A DNA stretch of 64,000 bases from Helicostylum pulchrum (Eukaryota > Mucoromycota > Mucoromycetes > Mucorales > Mucoraceae). The DNA lies in the NCBI GenBank assembly GCA_025677825.1, contig JAIXMO010000007.1, positions 372,001-436,000 of the forward strand. Direction: 5' to 3'. This document shows positions 22,645 through 34,610 of the stretch, piece after piece. Every line of letters begins with the position of its first letter. Within the stretch, counting starts at the first letter, position 1. Below the pieces are notes generated by a model that saw nothing but the letters and a program-made list of their open reading frames with translations, did no database searches and was not told where the DNA came from. A program made the translations under genes and the position numbers.

Positions 22645-23403
22645 TTATTCGGTAGTAAGTTTGGTAGCAACAGCTTGTTCTTTTGCACGTTCTTTTGTAC
22701 TTTCTTTTGCCTGAATCATTGCTTGTTCAGGAGTTTGTTCTGGCTTTTTTTCAGCTTGTGTTTCTTTAACATCTGCAGTCTTAGCCTCACCATCTCCAAT
22801 CGCAGAAACAGGACAGTCAGAACGTGATTTATCTTGAGCCACCGTAGTTTTATCCTTTGAACTCATTTGACTCTCAGAGGCAGTATGAACTGCACTTTGA
22901 CCTTGTGCGGAGCCAGTATCATGTAGAACTTTTACAGAGACTTGTTCGGGTTCATCTTGTAACTCAGTTTGAGAATGTAATATTCTCCAAGAAGGAACAG
23001 TAGTATTACCATCAAAGGGGACAAATCCTTTAGCATAAACTTCTTCCCAAGGAAGAGGCAGACGTTCTTTATCTTTTTCAGCTTGAATTTGAGTTTGTGT
23101 AGGATCCCATCCAGCAGTAGCAGCAGCATTCCCTTCATCTTCCCCAGTTTGAGTTCCTTCGCTGGTGCCAACCCAAGCAGCATTTTTTAACGCGGGTTGT
23201 TCAATATCGTCAGGCTTCTTTACAATGGAATCGCAAGTGGCCACACCTGTCATATCAACAGGACTAGTGCTAGCGCTTCTCCAAGCGACGGTACGAACTT
23301 GTTCTTGTCTACCTGTCGTGAGTTCACTTTCATCACTTACTGAAGGTTTATAAAAGCACCCACAAAACCGACGTAATAGACTAGACATTTGTTTTTGATA
23401 CAC
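22645..23403 (-). CDS. unrecognised hydrophilic protein
   Basis: One open frame of 252 codons. The likely start is the internal ATG at 23388 (MSSLLRRFCGCFYKPS), because the first ATG lies only five codons upstream. The early CGC motif amid basic residues could be lipidated. The rest is low-complexity and acidic, rich in Glu, Gln, Thr and Ala. It has a repeated Trp motif (TVAWRSAS, NAAWVGTSEG, TAGWDPTQ) spaced about 30 residues apart, a central PLPWEEVYAKGFVPFDG block, and a Lys/Glu/Ala-rich predicted helix at the end. I do not recognise the family. The W-centred motif and conserved-looking PWEEVYAKGF block argue it is a real gene. Confidence 0.6.
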   Translation of the reverse strand: MYQKQMSSLLRRFCGCFYKPSVSDESELTTGRQEQVRTVAWRSASTSPVDMTGVATCDSIVKKPDDIEQPALKNAAWVGTSEGTQTGEDEGNAAATAGWDPTQTQIQAEKDKERLPLPWEEVYAKGFVPFDGNTTVPSWRILHSQTELQDEPEQVSVKVLHDTGSAQGQSAVHTASESQMSSKDKTTVAQDKSRSDCPVSAIGDGEAKTADVKETQAEKKPEQTPEQAMIQAKESTKERAKEQAVATKLTTE

Positions 23404-23564
23404 AAAAGAGAGATTAAAAAAAAAAGATGTAAAAAAAAACCAGCTTTATTTTTTATTTTCGTTTTTTTACGCCCTTTTATTTACTTAAAAAAGAAAAAAA
23501 CCAGCAATCAATCATGATATATAAGCAGCCTGACTTGTCCTCATTTGTCTTTATTCTTGTTTTT

Positions 23565-25322
23565 TTAAGAATCAGCAAGAGCAATTAATTCATGAAGCGT
23601 ATCATAACATTCGTTAAGTAAAGCAACACAAATAGCTTGGCCTTCCGGTATATTTCCTTCTTCATCGCAGAAAGTACCATTGACTCTCATATTATCAATA
23701 CTTGCCAATTTCATTTGATATGGATAAAGATCGCGCACTTAGAAAAATAAAATATGATTAAATATGTATGTTTGAAATCCCAATATAACTTTTTTGTAAG
23801 TACCAGAATCAGGTTTTCCCCATTTAGTAACTTCCATTAAACATCTTCTGACAGTACTCAGTTGGTTATGTACTGGCATGAGTGCTTCTGCTACAGGTAC
23901 ATTCTCACTCAACATTTTAGCCATGATACGATAACACCCACGCAATAAAAAGTTTACTACTGCTTGTCCTTCAGGGATTGTATCTGATTCAGGGTCTTTA
24001 AATTTACCATCTTGTCTTAACTTTTCAACTTCTTGCAGTTGCAACTAAAATAAAGTTAATATTTCTCCTTTTTTAAAATGCATGTGTACACACGTAAATA
24101 CTTACATGGTAAGTATATAAATCAGTTTCTCTTAGAGTCCATTTATGAGTTAAAGCTAACCGTTCAAGTTGACACTTGATTTGCTTTAATCTTTCGACAA
24201 TAGGTGCTAATGATTCAGATACACTATTAGTAGATGCTTTCAAATCATCTGCTTCTTCAAATAACTGCTCAAATAATCCTTCAATAAGTGCTTTTCCATT
24301 AGGGTTTGATTCAAATAATTTGTCTTTGTTAGTACTCAATTTACGAAGCTATTTCATTTATGGTATTAGTAATTTTTTTTATTAATCTGCGTGTGTGCGT
24401 GTTACCTTTTCTTGTAACTCAATAATGTCAGATGCAGTATATCCACTAGTTTTTTGAGCTAAAAGCGCCAACTGTCTTCTTATATTAATCAACTCGTCAT
24501 GCAATGGCTTTAACACAGGTGAAACATCTTGCGTAGTTAATAGCAAAGAAGTTAAAGTTTCCTCTATAAAAAATTATAATGTTAATTTTTTTTGCGTGTA
24601 CTCCCAAGAATTAACAATAAAAAAAAACTTACTGCATTTTTTTAACTTGTGCTTTAATACTTTAACAAAACAAGAGTCAGTTGTATCTGCATAAAGAATT
24701 TCTTCAATATCATCCAATCTCTCCTTATTTTCCAGTAATATTGTATCTGTATAAGTTCCCATATGTGCCAATTGGTCTAAATAACGCTGTGATCATAATT
24801 TTTGCATAAATACATTGTGCCCTAAATAAAAATACACACATTTTTTTTTTTACCTCCACAGTTACGAGTTGAACATAAACAGCAGGACCTAAAAAGAAGA
24901 GGAAAAAAAGTTGTTAAATAGAATCCTTTTTAAAACTGTTATACTTTTAACTTACTTTCTCTATTTCTGCCAATACTCATAAAGAACAAGGATAAAAGAG
25001 TCATGATATCATCCAACACATCGTTTAGTCTATTCCGAGAAGAAGTACTCCAAATGTCACCTGTACGAATATGGTCCAAGTTTTCAATTTGAGTTACAGT
25101 TTCTTCATAAAGAGAGATAATCAATTTAGCATCCACATAAGATTCTCTGTCCTTTTTTAAAGCTGAAAGTTTATGTCGAATAGTAATGAGCTGTTCCAAC
25201 ACCTTTGTTTCTATTGTAAGGTGTTATTTTTAAGAAGCTCTGTAGTCACATATAAAAAAAAGTACAAGCATACTTGGTTATCAGTTTATTTTATTTTTAC
25301 CTTGATTAGGTACACTCATCAT
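23565..25322 (-). CDS. DUF2408 / UPF0662 family protein
   Basis: Eight exons in consistent phase: 25301-25322, 24956-25210, 24854-24888, 24633-24786, 24406-24563, 24106-24348, 23804-24044, 23565-23737, giving 426 aa. The protein is helical and soluble, built from two related halves. It has recurring signatures such as LEQLITIRHKLSALKKDRE and KPLHDELINIRRQLLAL, and a late repeat FKDPESDTIPEGQAVVNFLL / FCDEEGNIPEGQAICVALL. This matches my memory of the fungal DUF2408/UPF0662 family (relatives include yeast YPL260W), whose molecular role is poorly defined. Seven introns of 44-85 nt make it one of the most intron-rich genes here. The family call is by pattern only. Confidence 0.72.
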
Positions 25323-25419
25323 TTAAAACCCTTTTAACTTTTTTTAGTAAAAGAAGAGAGAGAAAAAAAAAAAAAAATGAAAAAAGGTATATTTAGTAAA
25401 AATAACGGTGTTTTAATTT

Positions 25420-28400
25420 TTATTTTAATGAATCGTCAACGATCAACAATAACCGACTTAACCGTTCAGCTAATACTACATGAAACGGAATACAACTATG
25501 GTTGGAAGGTATAGGGTTAATAAAAGATAGCGCATAGAATCTTTTAATAATATCTTGTAAAGTAATATAAGCTGAATGTTGAGTGTGATTATATAACAGA
25601 TGAATCTATATAATAGATTTTTTTAGCGTGTTATATAATGGGATAAGCTTTTTTTTATATGTACCTCTGCTACAAATGGTTCATTATTGAATTGTTCTAT
25701 GCATGGATTCAAATTCTTATTCTGAACGGGATGATTAATAAGGTACCCTGTTGCTAAAGGTGACATCCATCTTTCTTTTTCTGTAATTGCTTCTGTTCTC
25801 AAGATACCCTTGTATGCACGTTCTCTTTTTTGAGAATAAGATATTCTATGATTTAACACCAGACTTTGCGCTTCATTGAGCACCACATCAACATGACTAT
25901 TATGCGTATTTTTCTCTTGTACATATCCTCGTATAGTTTGACTATCCAATAAAGTAGGTGTCGACTGATTTTCATCTCTACTGATACTTGTATCCATAGG
26001 GCTCGTATTAAAATGAAGGTTAAGTCCAGTTTCTAAATCGATACCAATAATCATAACCCAGTATTTATGTGAATTGGATATATATCTCAACCAGTGCAAG
26101 TATTCGTCGTTAAACATCAACCCTACTTTAGTAATCACAATAGTCCAAGGAAAATCTGTCCTCTTCGCTATCTTTAACGTACGTTCCCATGCCTCCCTAT
26201 AAGCTGTCTTTCTTGAAAATAACGCATACTCGAGTAATTCTCCTTGACTGTCTGTCCAAACTACTGCCATCCAAACGCGATCATAACTAAAGCAATACGC
26301 CATATGTAAATTAGCATCTTGATCTAATAAAACCGAAAACGGTCTGATATCATTTAATTTATATTGAATCTTTTTTGGAATAGGTTTAGAAAGGATAAAT
26401 GGTGGAGCATATAAATCTGTTGTAATTTCTGGATTTTTCTACACACACACAAAAAGTTATTCACCCCTGTTAATTTTTTATATGTATCTTTTTTTTTACC
26501 TTTCTCGAAACAACTTCAAAACATTTCGTATAAACTGAAAATGCAATATCTTTCATACCTAACAAGGTATATCCACTAAACGCTGAAGACCTTAGTATAT
26601 GATCAATCGGTATCAACTGTAACTGGATTCTACTTTGATCGTTTCGTTCAGATACTTGTACATAGGCTGATTTCAATTTATAAAAGCATCGGCACATATC
26701 TAAATAAGATGACATGTGCGGTCCAGGGTTGACCATATAAATAACCGTATAGGTTAAATTTTGATGTGGATGATCACCATCATACGTGGCTAAATTGCGA
26801 CCTAGCTCTTCACACGTTTCTTCATAACTCTTTAATCTTGATTTGACACTGGTTTCATTATTCTCCGTCGCTTTTATGTGTGTAAGTCTTTTTCGTTACA
26901 AAAATAAAATAAAAATAAAATAAAAATAAGATTACCTGGTAATGGAACAGGAACTAATCCATGACGATAGGGTCCTATATGACCAGGTATATGTTTACCA
27001 AGATGACATGTATCATACACTGTACTCAGATTTTTAAAGAACTGAGTTACCGAAGCTTCAATATCTCTATTTTCGGGATACACCGCTAAATACTTTAACT
27101 GTTTCTTTGGCGAACAAGGTTCTAATCCAAGTTTCTCCCAAAACGTCAACATCTTTGGTGACCCCTCTAAAAAATCCTCATGTCGAGAGACTACTATATC
27201 TGGTAGCTTTAATGAATTAAAATTAGGTTGGTCTGGTCTCTTCTTTTTAATTTGATATTTGCCGTACTTTGAATGCGCTTGATGATGAGTTTCTAAATAA
27301 TAAAAAAGTATGAGTAAACTATGCCTTTTTTTTTCTCTAAAAACAAAACCAGCAATAACACATATACCATTCAAACTATAATACTGTTGGATTGTCAATG
27401 GTCCCTTAACATCAATAGACCCTAGTACGGGATTAACAGCGTAAGCATTTGGACGCATCGAAATCTCTTCCTCCGCCAACGCTTGAATATTATCATTTTC
27501 AAAACTCCTATGTTTCAAAAACACATGCTTCAACGTATTCTTAAACCGTATAGTTAGCCTATTAGCATCCGTTTGAAGCGACGGCACATGAGTTACAACA
27601 CCGCGAGTCATTTGCATGATATTTGTTCTACGTGCCATTAGTACTTTGGAACTCTCGACTTCAAATTCTCCGCCATTTTCAGATACCTCCGCCAGTCCAC
27701 CAGTAAACGGGTACCCACCCCAAACAGCCTGCTGACATAAATACTCTATCGATTCTTCCATTGCTTTACTTTGTCTCCACTTGATAGGCTTGATATAACT
27801 ATCTGCCGCCAACACCGATGCAAAAGGCGTATCATAATCAATATTCTGAAACCGATCCGTAGGTAAAGAAGCAGGTGTTGCCTTTAACAAACTATATACT
27901 ACACTCTTTTGAAATTTTTTGAGCGATCGAATTCGTTTATCTACCAGCTGTTCAATCGTGACAGAATCATTACCAGAGACTTCTGTATTACTATCGTCAT
28001 CATCACTACTACTATTACTGCTTGAGCTTTCACTTGTACTACTGCTGCCACTACTATTACTCTCTTGTAGAACATCCGTCATTTCCACATCTATATTATT
28101 TTCCTGCACATTCTCCACTGATAACTTTGTCATTGCCTTTTTCTTCGTAACAGGTACATAATCCGGACTATACAATCCCCTTTTCAAAAGCTGCCCATTT
28201 TCTTTACTTACAGGATACATAAACTTACCACCTGGCTCATACTTTGCATCAATAGTCGCCGTATTAATAGGAACAGGTAAAAAATCGTGCGGGACAAAGC
28301 AGGTATTACTGTTATGCTCCGGTGTAAACTTTTGATAAGTTTTCTTTTGCGAAACTGATAAATCATTGGACTCCACTATAACAGGATCGTTACTACTTTC

Positions 28401-30492
28401 AACACTACCTCGTTCAGATCCTTCATGACTAACCACGAACGGTGTAAATAAACTATCATTATTGGGCGTATCCTTCATCACAATATCATCATTATCATCT
28501 ATAACGTTTTCAATAATAACCGGTGGATTTGTTGGTTCTTCTTGTATTGGCATAATATTAAGTATGTTATCTGCTGCAGGTGCAGGTGTTTTAAAGAAAT
28601 CGAAATCTGCTTCTGTAACATCTAAATCCAAATCTGCAAAATCTTCATCCCACGCATCTCTAGCTGCAATTCCATTATTATACATTAAATTAAAGTTCTC
28701 GATAGGTTGTTCCATCACTACCGTATCTTGTTGTTGCACATTTTCTGTAATGACAGTAGCTAGATTAGGTTGAGCCAACGAAGAAGCATCATCATCAGTT
28801 TTAGTTACCGCTACTTGATTAACATTATCTAAACTACTATTTTCCTGTACCATAACATTAGGATCATCTAACGGATTAAGACTATCCAAAATAGCTTCCA
28901 CTGGTTCATCATCAATTTGAAACTGATGTTTAGTAAACTCAACTAGATTCATACTTGAATTGACCGAAGCTCTAGGCGGAGTAGTATAAGTCTTATAACC
29001 AGATGGTATAGCATTCCCCAACAACGGTGTAGTATTGATCGGAATCACACTTTTCGACGTCATAATAGGACTAGACACTACGGGTTCAATCAGTGCTCTA
29101 TGCAGCAAAAGTTGATCCTGCTGATAATTTGTATCCATCATTGATAGCGAATCAATCATCACATTACTAGCGTAAATAATAGGATCACGATAGCTCCAAT
29201 AATCAATGCTTGAAACATTAGGCTGAATACTTTGATGATACGCTGATCGAGATACCTTAGACCCCAAGTCCTCAGTCAGCCCATGGTTTAATCCCATAAT
29301 ACCATTTAGACCAGCTACAGCGGATGGAGAAAGTTTTGTATCGGTCGGTACAAATACAAGCATAGAAGGGTACGTGATAATATCTCCAGAAGAAGATCGA
29401 ATTGTAATAAGAGAGGGTAAATGCTGATCGGGAGAAGGTATCAATTGAGAGTAAGATATTTGATAAAAACCTGCCCACTGTTCAAGTACTTGTTGCTGTA
29501 ATTCAGATGTAGGTAAGCTTTGAAAAGATACTAAAGTAGCATGTTCTCCAGTCGGGCATAATAATACTATGTATACAATTTAGTTTTATGGAAAAAAACC
29601 ATTAGTTATATATAAAAAAGACTGACCTTTTTTATTTTTGGTATAAATATCTTGAGCCGTAAGAGACCTAATTCTCATGCGTCTAGTATTTGGTTGAAAC
29701 ACCAGGTTGGAAGAAGTAAGGTAGACGTTATACATAAATGCAATCATGGTACTATTAATAGTCGAAGCCTTTGATTGATCTGCAACACTATCAATAATAT
29801 CATCGTCTTCAATATCAGGAAATATAAAAAATTCACCTAAAGTAAAAGCGCCCGATTTTGTCATTGCATTATGAATTAAATTTCGAATGGATTTAATAAA
29901 TAGCATGTATTCGCTATTAGGTATCAAAGAGATATGTTCGTTGACTGATCGATTCGGTTGAGGAGAGTCAGTTGGAGATAATCCATTTGACATCAATTGA
30001 TCCCAATTAAAAGATCCTACCTTTTCCTCTTTTTTTTTTGTATAAGTATATTAAGAAACCTTTTTTTTTTTTTGGTGGTGGTTACCTTTTAATTCTTTCA
30101 ATTGTGAATGATTATCAATTAACCCCGTATGCCTATCATCAAACCAAAATACCCATAATTCAAGCACAACCATTTCTTTTTCTTGACTTGGCGTTACTTG
30201 CCAAACACACGGAATATTTAAATCAATTAAGCACTGAAACGTACTAACAATCGAGTTCTCTTTTTTTATATATGATGGTTTTTTAATAAAGTCTTCATGT
30301 GTCAAGTAGGATAATAGAACTGATTTTTGATAACTTTCTGAATACACACGATATCGAATATTTAATATACCACACTATTTTTTTTTATATCAGCAGTTTT
30401 TTTTATTGTTTTTTGATTTGGTGATAACCTCAAAAAAAAGTCGTATATATTACCAGAGTTAATGTATTAGTAAGACTATTTAAGTTCAACAT
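25420..30492 (-). CDS. MED13: Mediator complex subunit 13 (Med13/Srb9)
   Basis: Eight exons: 30454-30492, 30086-30374, 29627-30016, 27368-29566, 26936-27292, 26500-26870, 25665-26438, 25420-25605, giving about 1534 aa. Med13 is the largest subunit of the CDK8 kinase module and links it to core Mediator in the nucleus. The N-terminal Med13 domain is visible (VWQVTPSQEKEMVVLELWVF, then MRIRSLTAQDIY). The middle is long, acidic and Ser-rich and probably disordered. The C-terminal PIWI-like Med13 domain includes NLTYTVIYMVNPGP, then YCFSYDRVWMAVVWTDSQGE and PWTIVITKVG. The first exon encodes only 13 residues. It is divergently arranged with RVS161. Homology is clear in the C-terminal third; the first exon is the least certain part. 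Confidence 0.88.
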
Positions 30493-31040
30493 GGTTTTAT
30501 TTATAAAAGAGAAAGAAAGTAACAAGAATGTGTACACATATTTGTAAAAAAAAGTCTTTGGGATATATATAGTTCGGACCGGACTCGATAATACGTTTAG
30601 TTAATATAATTGGATAGCAACGTTAGATGTAATACTGTTGAGAATTTATGTTTAATGAGTTATGGATAAGATGAATATGAAAGGTGAAAATATTGGTTCT
30701 TGCATGAATATTTGCTACCTAATCCCATTGAAAGCCAGATTTCATCAATGTTAACCCCCCCCCCCCTCTACTTTCTTTTTACAACAGCTACCTTTTTTTT
30801 TTCGTAGCTTCAGGTAGAATTTCAAAATATAATTGGATTTTACAAAGTTCCACATTTGTTATTCTCCTAAGAGCCCATGTCTATCACAAAAAAAGTGTGT
30901 TTTTTTATCAAACACGCTCCAAGACAATATTTTAATAGCCGCCAGTTTCCTTTATTTCAAGGGATTTACCTTTTTCCTTCTCTTTCCTCTTTCTTTCTTT
31001 TTTCTTTTTTTTTTGGCTTCTTTACATCCCTAATAAACAA
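30493..31040. promoter_or_regulatory. divergent promoter region between MED13 and RVS161
   Basis: The two start codons face away from each other across 548 bases. A run of 12 C residues (30755-30766) and several T-runs, including a long pyrimidine tract at about 30970-31015 just before RVS161, are the notable elements. No gene is seen inside. Confidence 0.5.
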
Positions 31041-32179
31041 ATGAGCTTTTTGTAAGTTAAACTAATGTTTTTTGATATGACAGTTTTTATTAATTTCCAT
31101 ACAATTTTTTTTAGATCAGGATTTAAAAAGAATTTAAACAGAGCTGGTCAAAGCGTAAGAAAAATACTTTTTTTTGTGATACATAAAATGACACCTTTTT
31201 TTTATAAAAGATTAAACAAAGAACTGGTGGTAGTGATAGAACCACAGACAGTGAATTTGAAGAAGAATATGATAGATTTAAAAGGTAATAACAACTAAAC
31301 GAAAATTCTATTTCAATTTGACATTGACACTACAAAAAAAAAAAAAAAGTCTTGAAAAAAAGTCTGAAAAATTAGCGAAAGAAGCAAAAGGGTATCTTGA
31401 TTCTATGAGAGGTAAAAAAAAAAAAAAAATAAGAAGAAAAAAGGAGTAAAAAAAAAATTACTAAAAAAAATTATAATTATAGCCATGACCTCATCACAAG
31501 TACGTATCGCTGTAACAATGGAAGGGTTTTATGACGAATCGACTCCAATGAGTTCTGCAGGAATAGAATATAAAAGAGCCATAGAAAAATTAGATGAAGA
31601 AGCAAGATCAAATTTGGTACATACATATAATCGACAACAACATAATTTTTACAATATATTAAAAAACCATAATAGGACGCTGCATATCGTGCAACTGTAA
31701 TTGAACCATTAGGAAGATATTGTTCGTACTTTCCTGAAGTAAACGAAGCTATCAAACGTCGCCAAAAAATGTCATCAGAGTATGACGCTGCCAGATCAAA
31801 AGTTAGAAAATTAGTTGATAAGCCAAGTGAAGATCCACAAAAATTACCTAGAGTAAGTTATACACTACCAAATATATACATAAAACTTCATACTAAAAAA
31901 AATTAGGCTGAACAAGAAGCAAATTTAGCAAGAGAAATGTATGAAAATATAAATTCAATTATTATTAATGATTTACCAAAGATTATTGAGTTACGCGTAC
32001 CTTATATCGATCCATCATTTGAAGCACTGGTTAAATCTCAATTAAGATTCAGTCAATCAAGTTATGAACAATTAGAAAATTTAAGGCACTATTTTCCTCC
32101 TAATAACGATACTGCAGATACTCGTGTAGATGATGTATTACAACAAATGCGCGAATTAACTATTTGCGGTAACTTTTAA
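31041..32179 (+). CDS. RVS161: BAR-domain protein Rvs161 (Hob3) type
   Basis: Seven exons: 31041-31051, 31115-31154, 31211-31284, 31350-31411, 31483-31616, 31676-31852, 31907-32179, giving 256 aa, close to yeast Rvs161 (265 aa). The first coding exon is 11 nt. The N-terminal amphipathic helix reads SGFKKNLNRAGQS and is followed by KLAKEAKGYLDSMRAMTSSQ, VRKLVDKPSEDPQKLPRAEQE and ELRVPYIDPSFEALVKSQLRF, all strongly conserved in this family. There is no SH3 domain, so it is the Rvs161 rather than the Rvs167 partner. It heterodimerises to bend membranes during endocytic scission and actin-patch function. Confidence 0.95.
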
Positions 32180-32870
32180 AAATAAATATATTTTTACAAA
32201 AAAAAGGGTCATTTAAAGTTATTGTAAAGTAAAATAGAAATAGCAGTAAGAGTAGTGAGCGCCAAACTGTTAATAGTCAACTGAATTAAGACTTATAGGT
32301 TATTTATTTATTTGTGAGAACTGGTGCTCAACAAGTAGTTTTTAATAAAGTATGAGTCAAGCGATGTATTATTAAAAAGGGACAAAATAAATTCACAAAG
32401 AATGAAATAAAATAAAGTTTATATACTAAAGGCAATGAAATATCAGCAATTAATCCAAGGTCGATTGTGCTCCAAAATATGCTATAAAACAAATGGGGAG
32501 AAATTAAAGAGGGAAAACTTATAAAAACCAAGTAAAATATTTTGTAAACTTATTTATTACCAAGAACTTTCGTTGCTGTTTGAATTAAAAAGAAAGGAGG
32601 TATTTATATAAAAATCCAAGGCATGTGTTATCTTGAATTTAAATGGGCGTAACGATATCGCTATTTTTCTGTTGTTTTCTCTTGGGCGTAAAAAATGTAT
32701 CAAGGGTCAACAACCGTTTCTCCTGAGTATTGCTGCGTCTTAGCATACTTAAAGCTTTGTTGTTCACTTGTCTACAATAACACGGAGCGATAATACTATT
32801 CAACTTAAAATGGTGTTTCTTAAACGAGAACAATAAATCCAGAGTTTACTTGAAGTCTTTCAAACAAGAG
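32180..32870. other. intergenic region
   Basis: No supported gene. AT-rich. A 64-codon minus frame at 32639-32833 has no recognisable domain and could be part of the relic to its right. Confidence 0.45.
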
Positions 32871-33404
32871 TGGGGGAAACAAGAAGCAATGTGATACGCA
32901 ATGTAAGCAGAATCAACTTTTTTCATTGCAGCCATGAACCCAGTATCGCCCAACCAGTCCATCCCAAGGTTATTAGACTGGAAACAATCTTTTCCTGCAG
33001 ATAACTATAGCAAACTAGACTATTTAGAGGATGGATACATCATTTTTATACCCCTCATCGATATTCATTGATTCGATATTTTGTAAGATTGCAGCGTTGT
33101 TGCGAGTATTTTTGACCTGTTGGGCCTCATCAAGTTTTTTTTCGTAACATTAGCCTTCTTCCACTTCGAAGAGCTTAATTCAACATTTGAGGCTTTCATT
33201 TAATTGCCGACGTTTGGTAGCTTCACTGCAGGTTTTCCCATCTTTCAACTCAAGTACGCTATCACGGAATAAGACCCTAAATATCATAGACACAGGTTTG
33301 TAAAAGCCAAGTTCACTTAATCCTTCTGTGGAGTTACATTCCTTTATCAAAAGACTCCTTTGCACTCTAATTTTTGACACCACATCTTTCAAAATATGTG
33401 TCAA
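32871..33404 (-). pseudogene. relic of a dispersed hypothetical gene family
   Basis: The minus strand keeps three protein-like pieces in different frames. 33404 to 33180 includes GLSELGFYKPVSMIFRVL, then ELKDGKTCSEATKRRQ, and ends in TGA. About 33155 to 33035 includes DEAQQVKNTRNNAAILQNIE. About 32995 to 32871 includes GMDWLGDTGFMAAMKKVD and ends in TAA. The order and spacing suggest one gene broken by stops and frameshifts. The segments resemble hypothetical proteins that are multicopy in Mucorales as I remember them, so this is probably mobile-element-associated debris. Confidence 0.5.
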
Positions 33405-33581
33405 ACTAAAAGAAAGAGTTGAGTCTACAACTTAAAACACAGTTTTAATGTAAATTTACATATATATATATATATTTGTGTTGTTGAGAATTTTAGCAAC
33501 CCGTTTATTCCTCAAAATCGCCAAACACAACACCAATGTTTTCCTAAATAGTCAAGACTGTGCTTGAAGTCTTGTCTACGT

Positions 33582-33844
33582 CACTCAGCTTTATGCAGTG
33601 CAGCTTCGTCTGAAATAGACTTTTAACTAACATAGGCCTTGATTCTTTTGATAATTCTGTTGCGTCTGTCATAGTATGATTTCTGGTCTTTTTTATACCA
33701 GTTTGGTTCCGATCGGTTCATCTCTATAATAGAGTAATTTCCTCCTAATCCATTGAACCATTCACACCAGAGAGTTGGTAACGTCGATGCTGAAAGAAAA
33801 TAATCTACTAAAAAAGATCATTCTTCTTCAGAAGATGTAACTGC
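33582..33844 (-). pseudogene. GCR1_C-like DNA-binding domain remnant
   Basis: One minus frame reads STLPTLWCEWFNGLGGNYSI, then EPNWYKKDQKSYYDRRNRII, ending at TAA at 33623-33625, with residual coding character to 33582. The W-E-W-x-x-G-L-x-G pattern with a later Trp and an RR pair is that of the Gcr1 C-terminal DNA-binding domain. That domain is also found in fungal Crypton-like tyrosine-recombinase elements. The same frame is closed upstream by TGA after an acidic TSSEEE stretch. It is probably the broken C-terminus of the 144-aa gene immediately upstream. Confidence 0.55.
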
Positions 33845-33878
33845 AACAAGCTCGCCCGGAAAAATTTAGGCTGTGGCC

Positions 33879-34424
33879 CTAAGAAGGCCGAACATTTTTG
33901 GTAATAGTAGGAGCTCTAGACGTATCAGTAGTAGCAGGACGAACATTAGTTGAAGAGCTTGAGCTTGACAAGTGATTCTGTAATAGTTCTCTCTCAAAGT
34001 TTAAGTTGGCGAACTTTGTTAAATAAAATACCCTCTTTTGCTCCTTCATTAACCAAAATGATTCGACGCGGTCAGTTTTGGTGAGCTAAAAATGGATTAG
34101 TTTCAATAATAAACATCCACGACAGTATACTTACTGGTAAACTGTAATTTAGCTGTTCACTTAACCAGTTTGTAGGGCCGTATACAGTAGAGCTATAGTT
34201 GTAAACAGAGTTTTCTATATCATTTTTTAACTTATTATCAGTTTGTTCTCTAGTGTAACCATCACAGAAGTTGGTGTAGTAAAAGGTGTAGTCAAAGTTT
34301 TTGTTTGTCCTTAACACGTAGTCAGTTGAGTCAGAGTAGGTTAAAGCTTGTGTCGCTAAAAGCAAATTTATGTTTAATAAACAGTTTAATGGGTTAAATA
34401 AAGTTGGTCTTCACTTACATTCCA
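33879..34424 (-). CDS. 144-aa unknown protein, probably N-terminal part of a broken GCR1_C gene
   Basis: Three exons in consistent phase: 34418-34424 (ATGGAAT), 34135-34355 and 33879-34085, with introns of 62 and 49 nt bearing GTAAGT donors. The protein starts MESTQALTYSDSTDYV, contains YGPTNWLSEQLNYSL and TDRVESFWLMKEQKRVFYLT, and ends in a Ser/Thr-rich tail at TAG. A GCR1_C-like remnant follows 35 bases later in another frame. I infer that the present stop is premature. The function is unknown; a transcription-factor-like or recombinase-element origin is possible. Confidence 0.5.
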
Positions 34425-34610
34425 TCTAAAAGATTGAGCAACAAAAGAAGATAAAGTGTTGACAGTTCAAATGATAGTGTTTTTTTTATCCAATTGGCGG
34501 ATTTTAAAATATCAATTGCATGTGCCGACAGTCGACTTTTATAAATTCAAAATGCCCTATTTTATCTCTTTTTCTTTTTTTCTATATTTTGGTTACAAAA
34601 AAAACTGACA

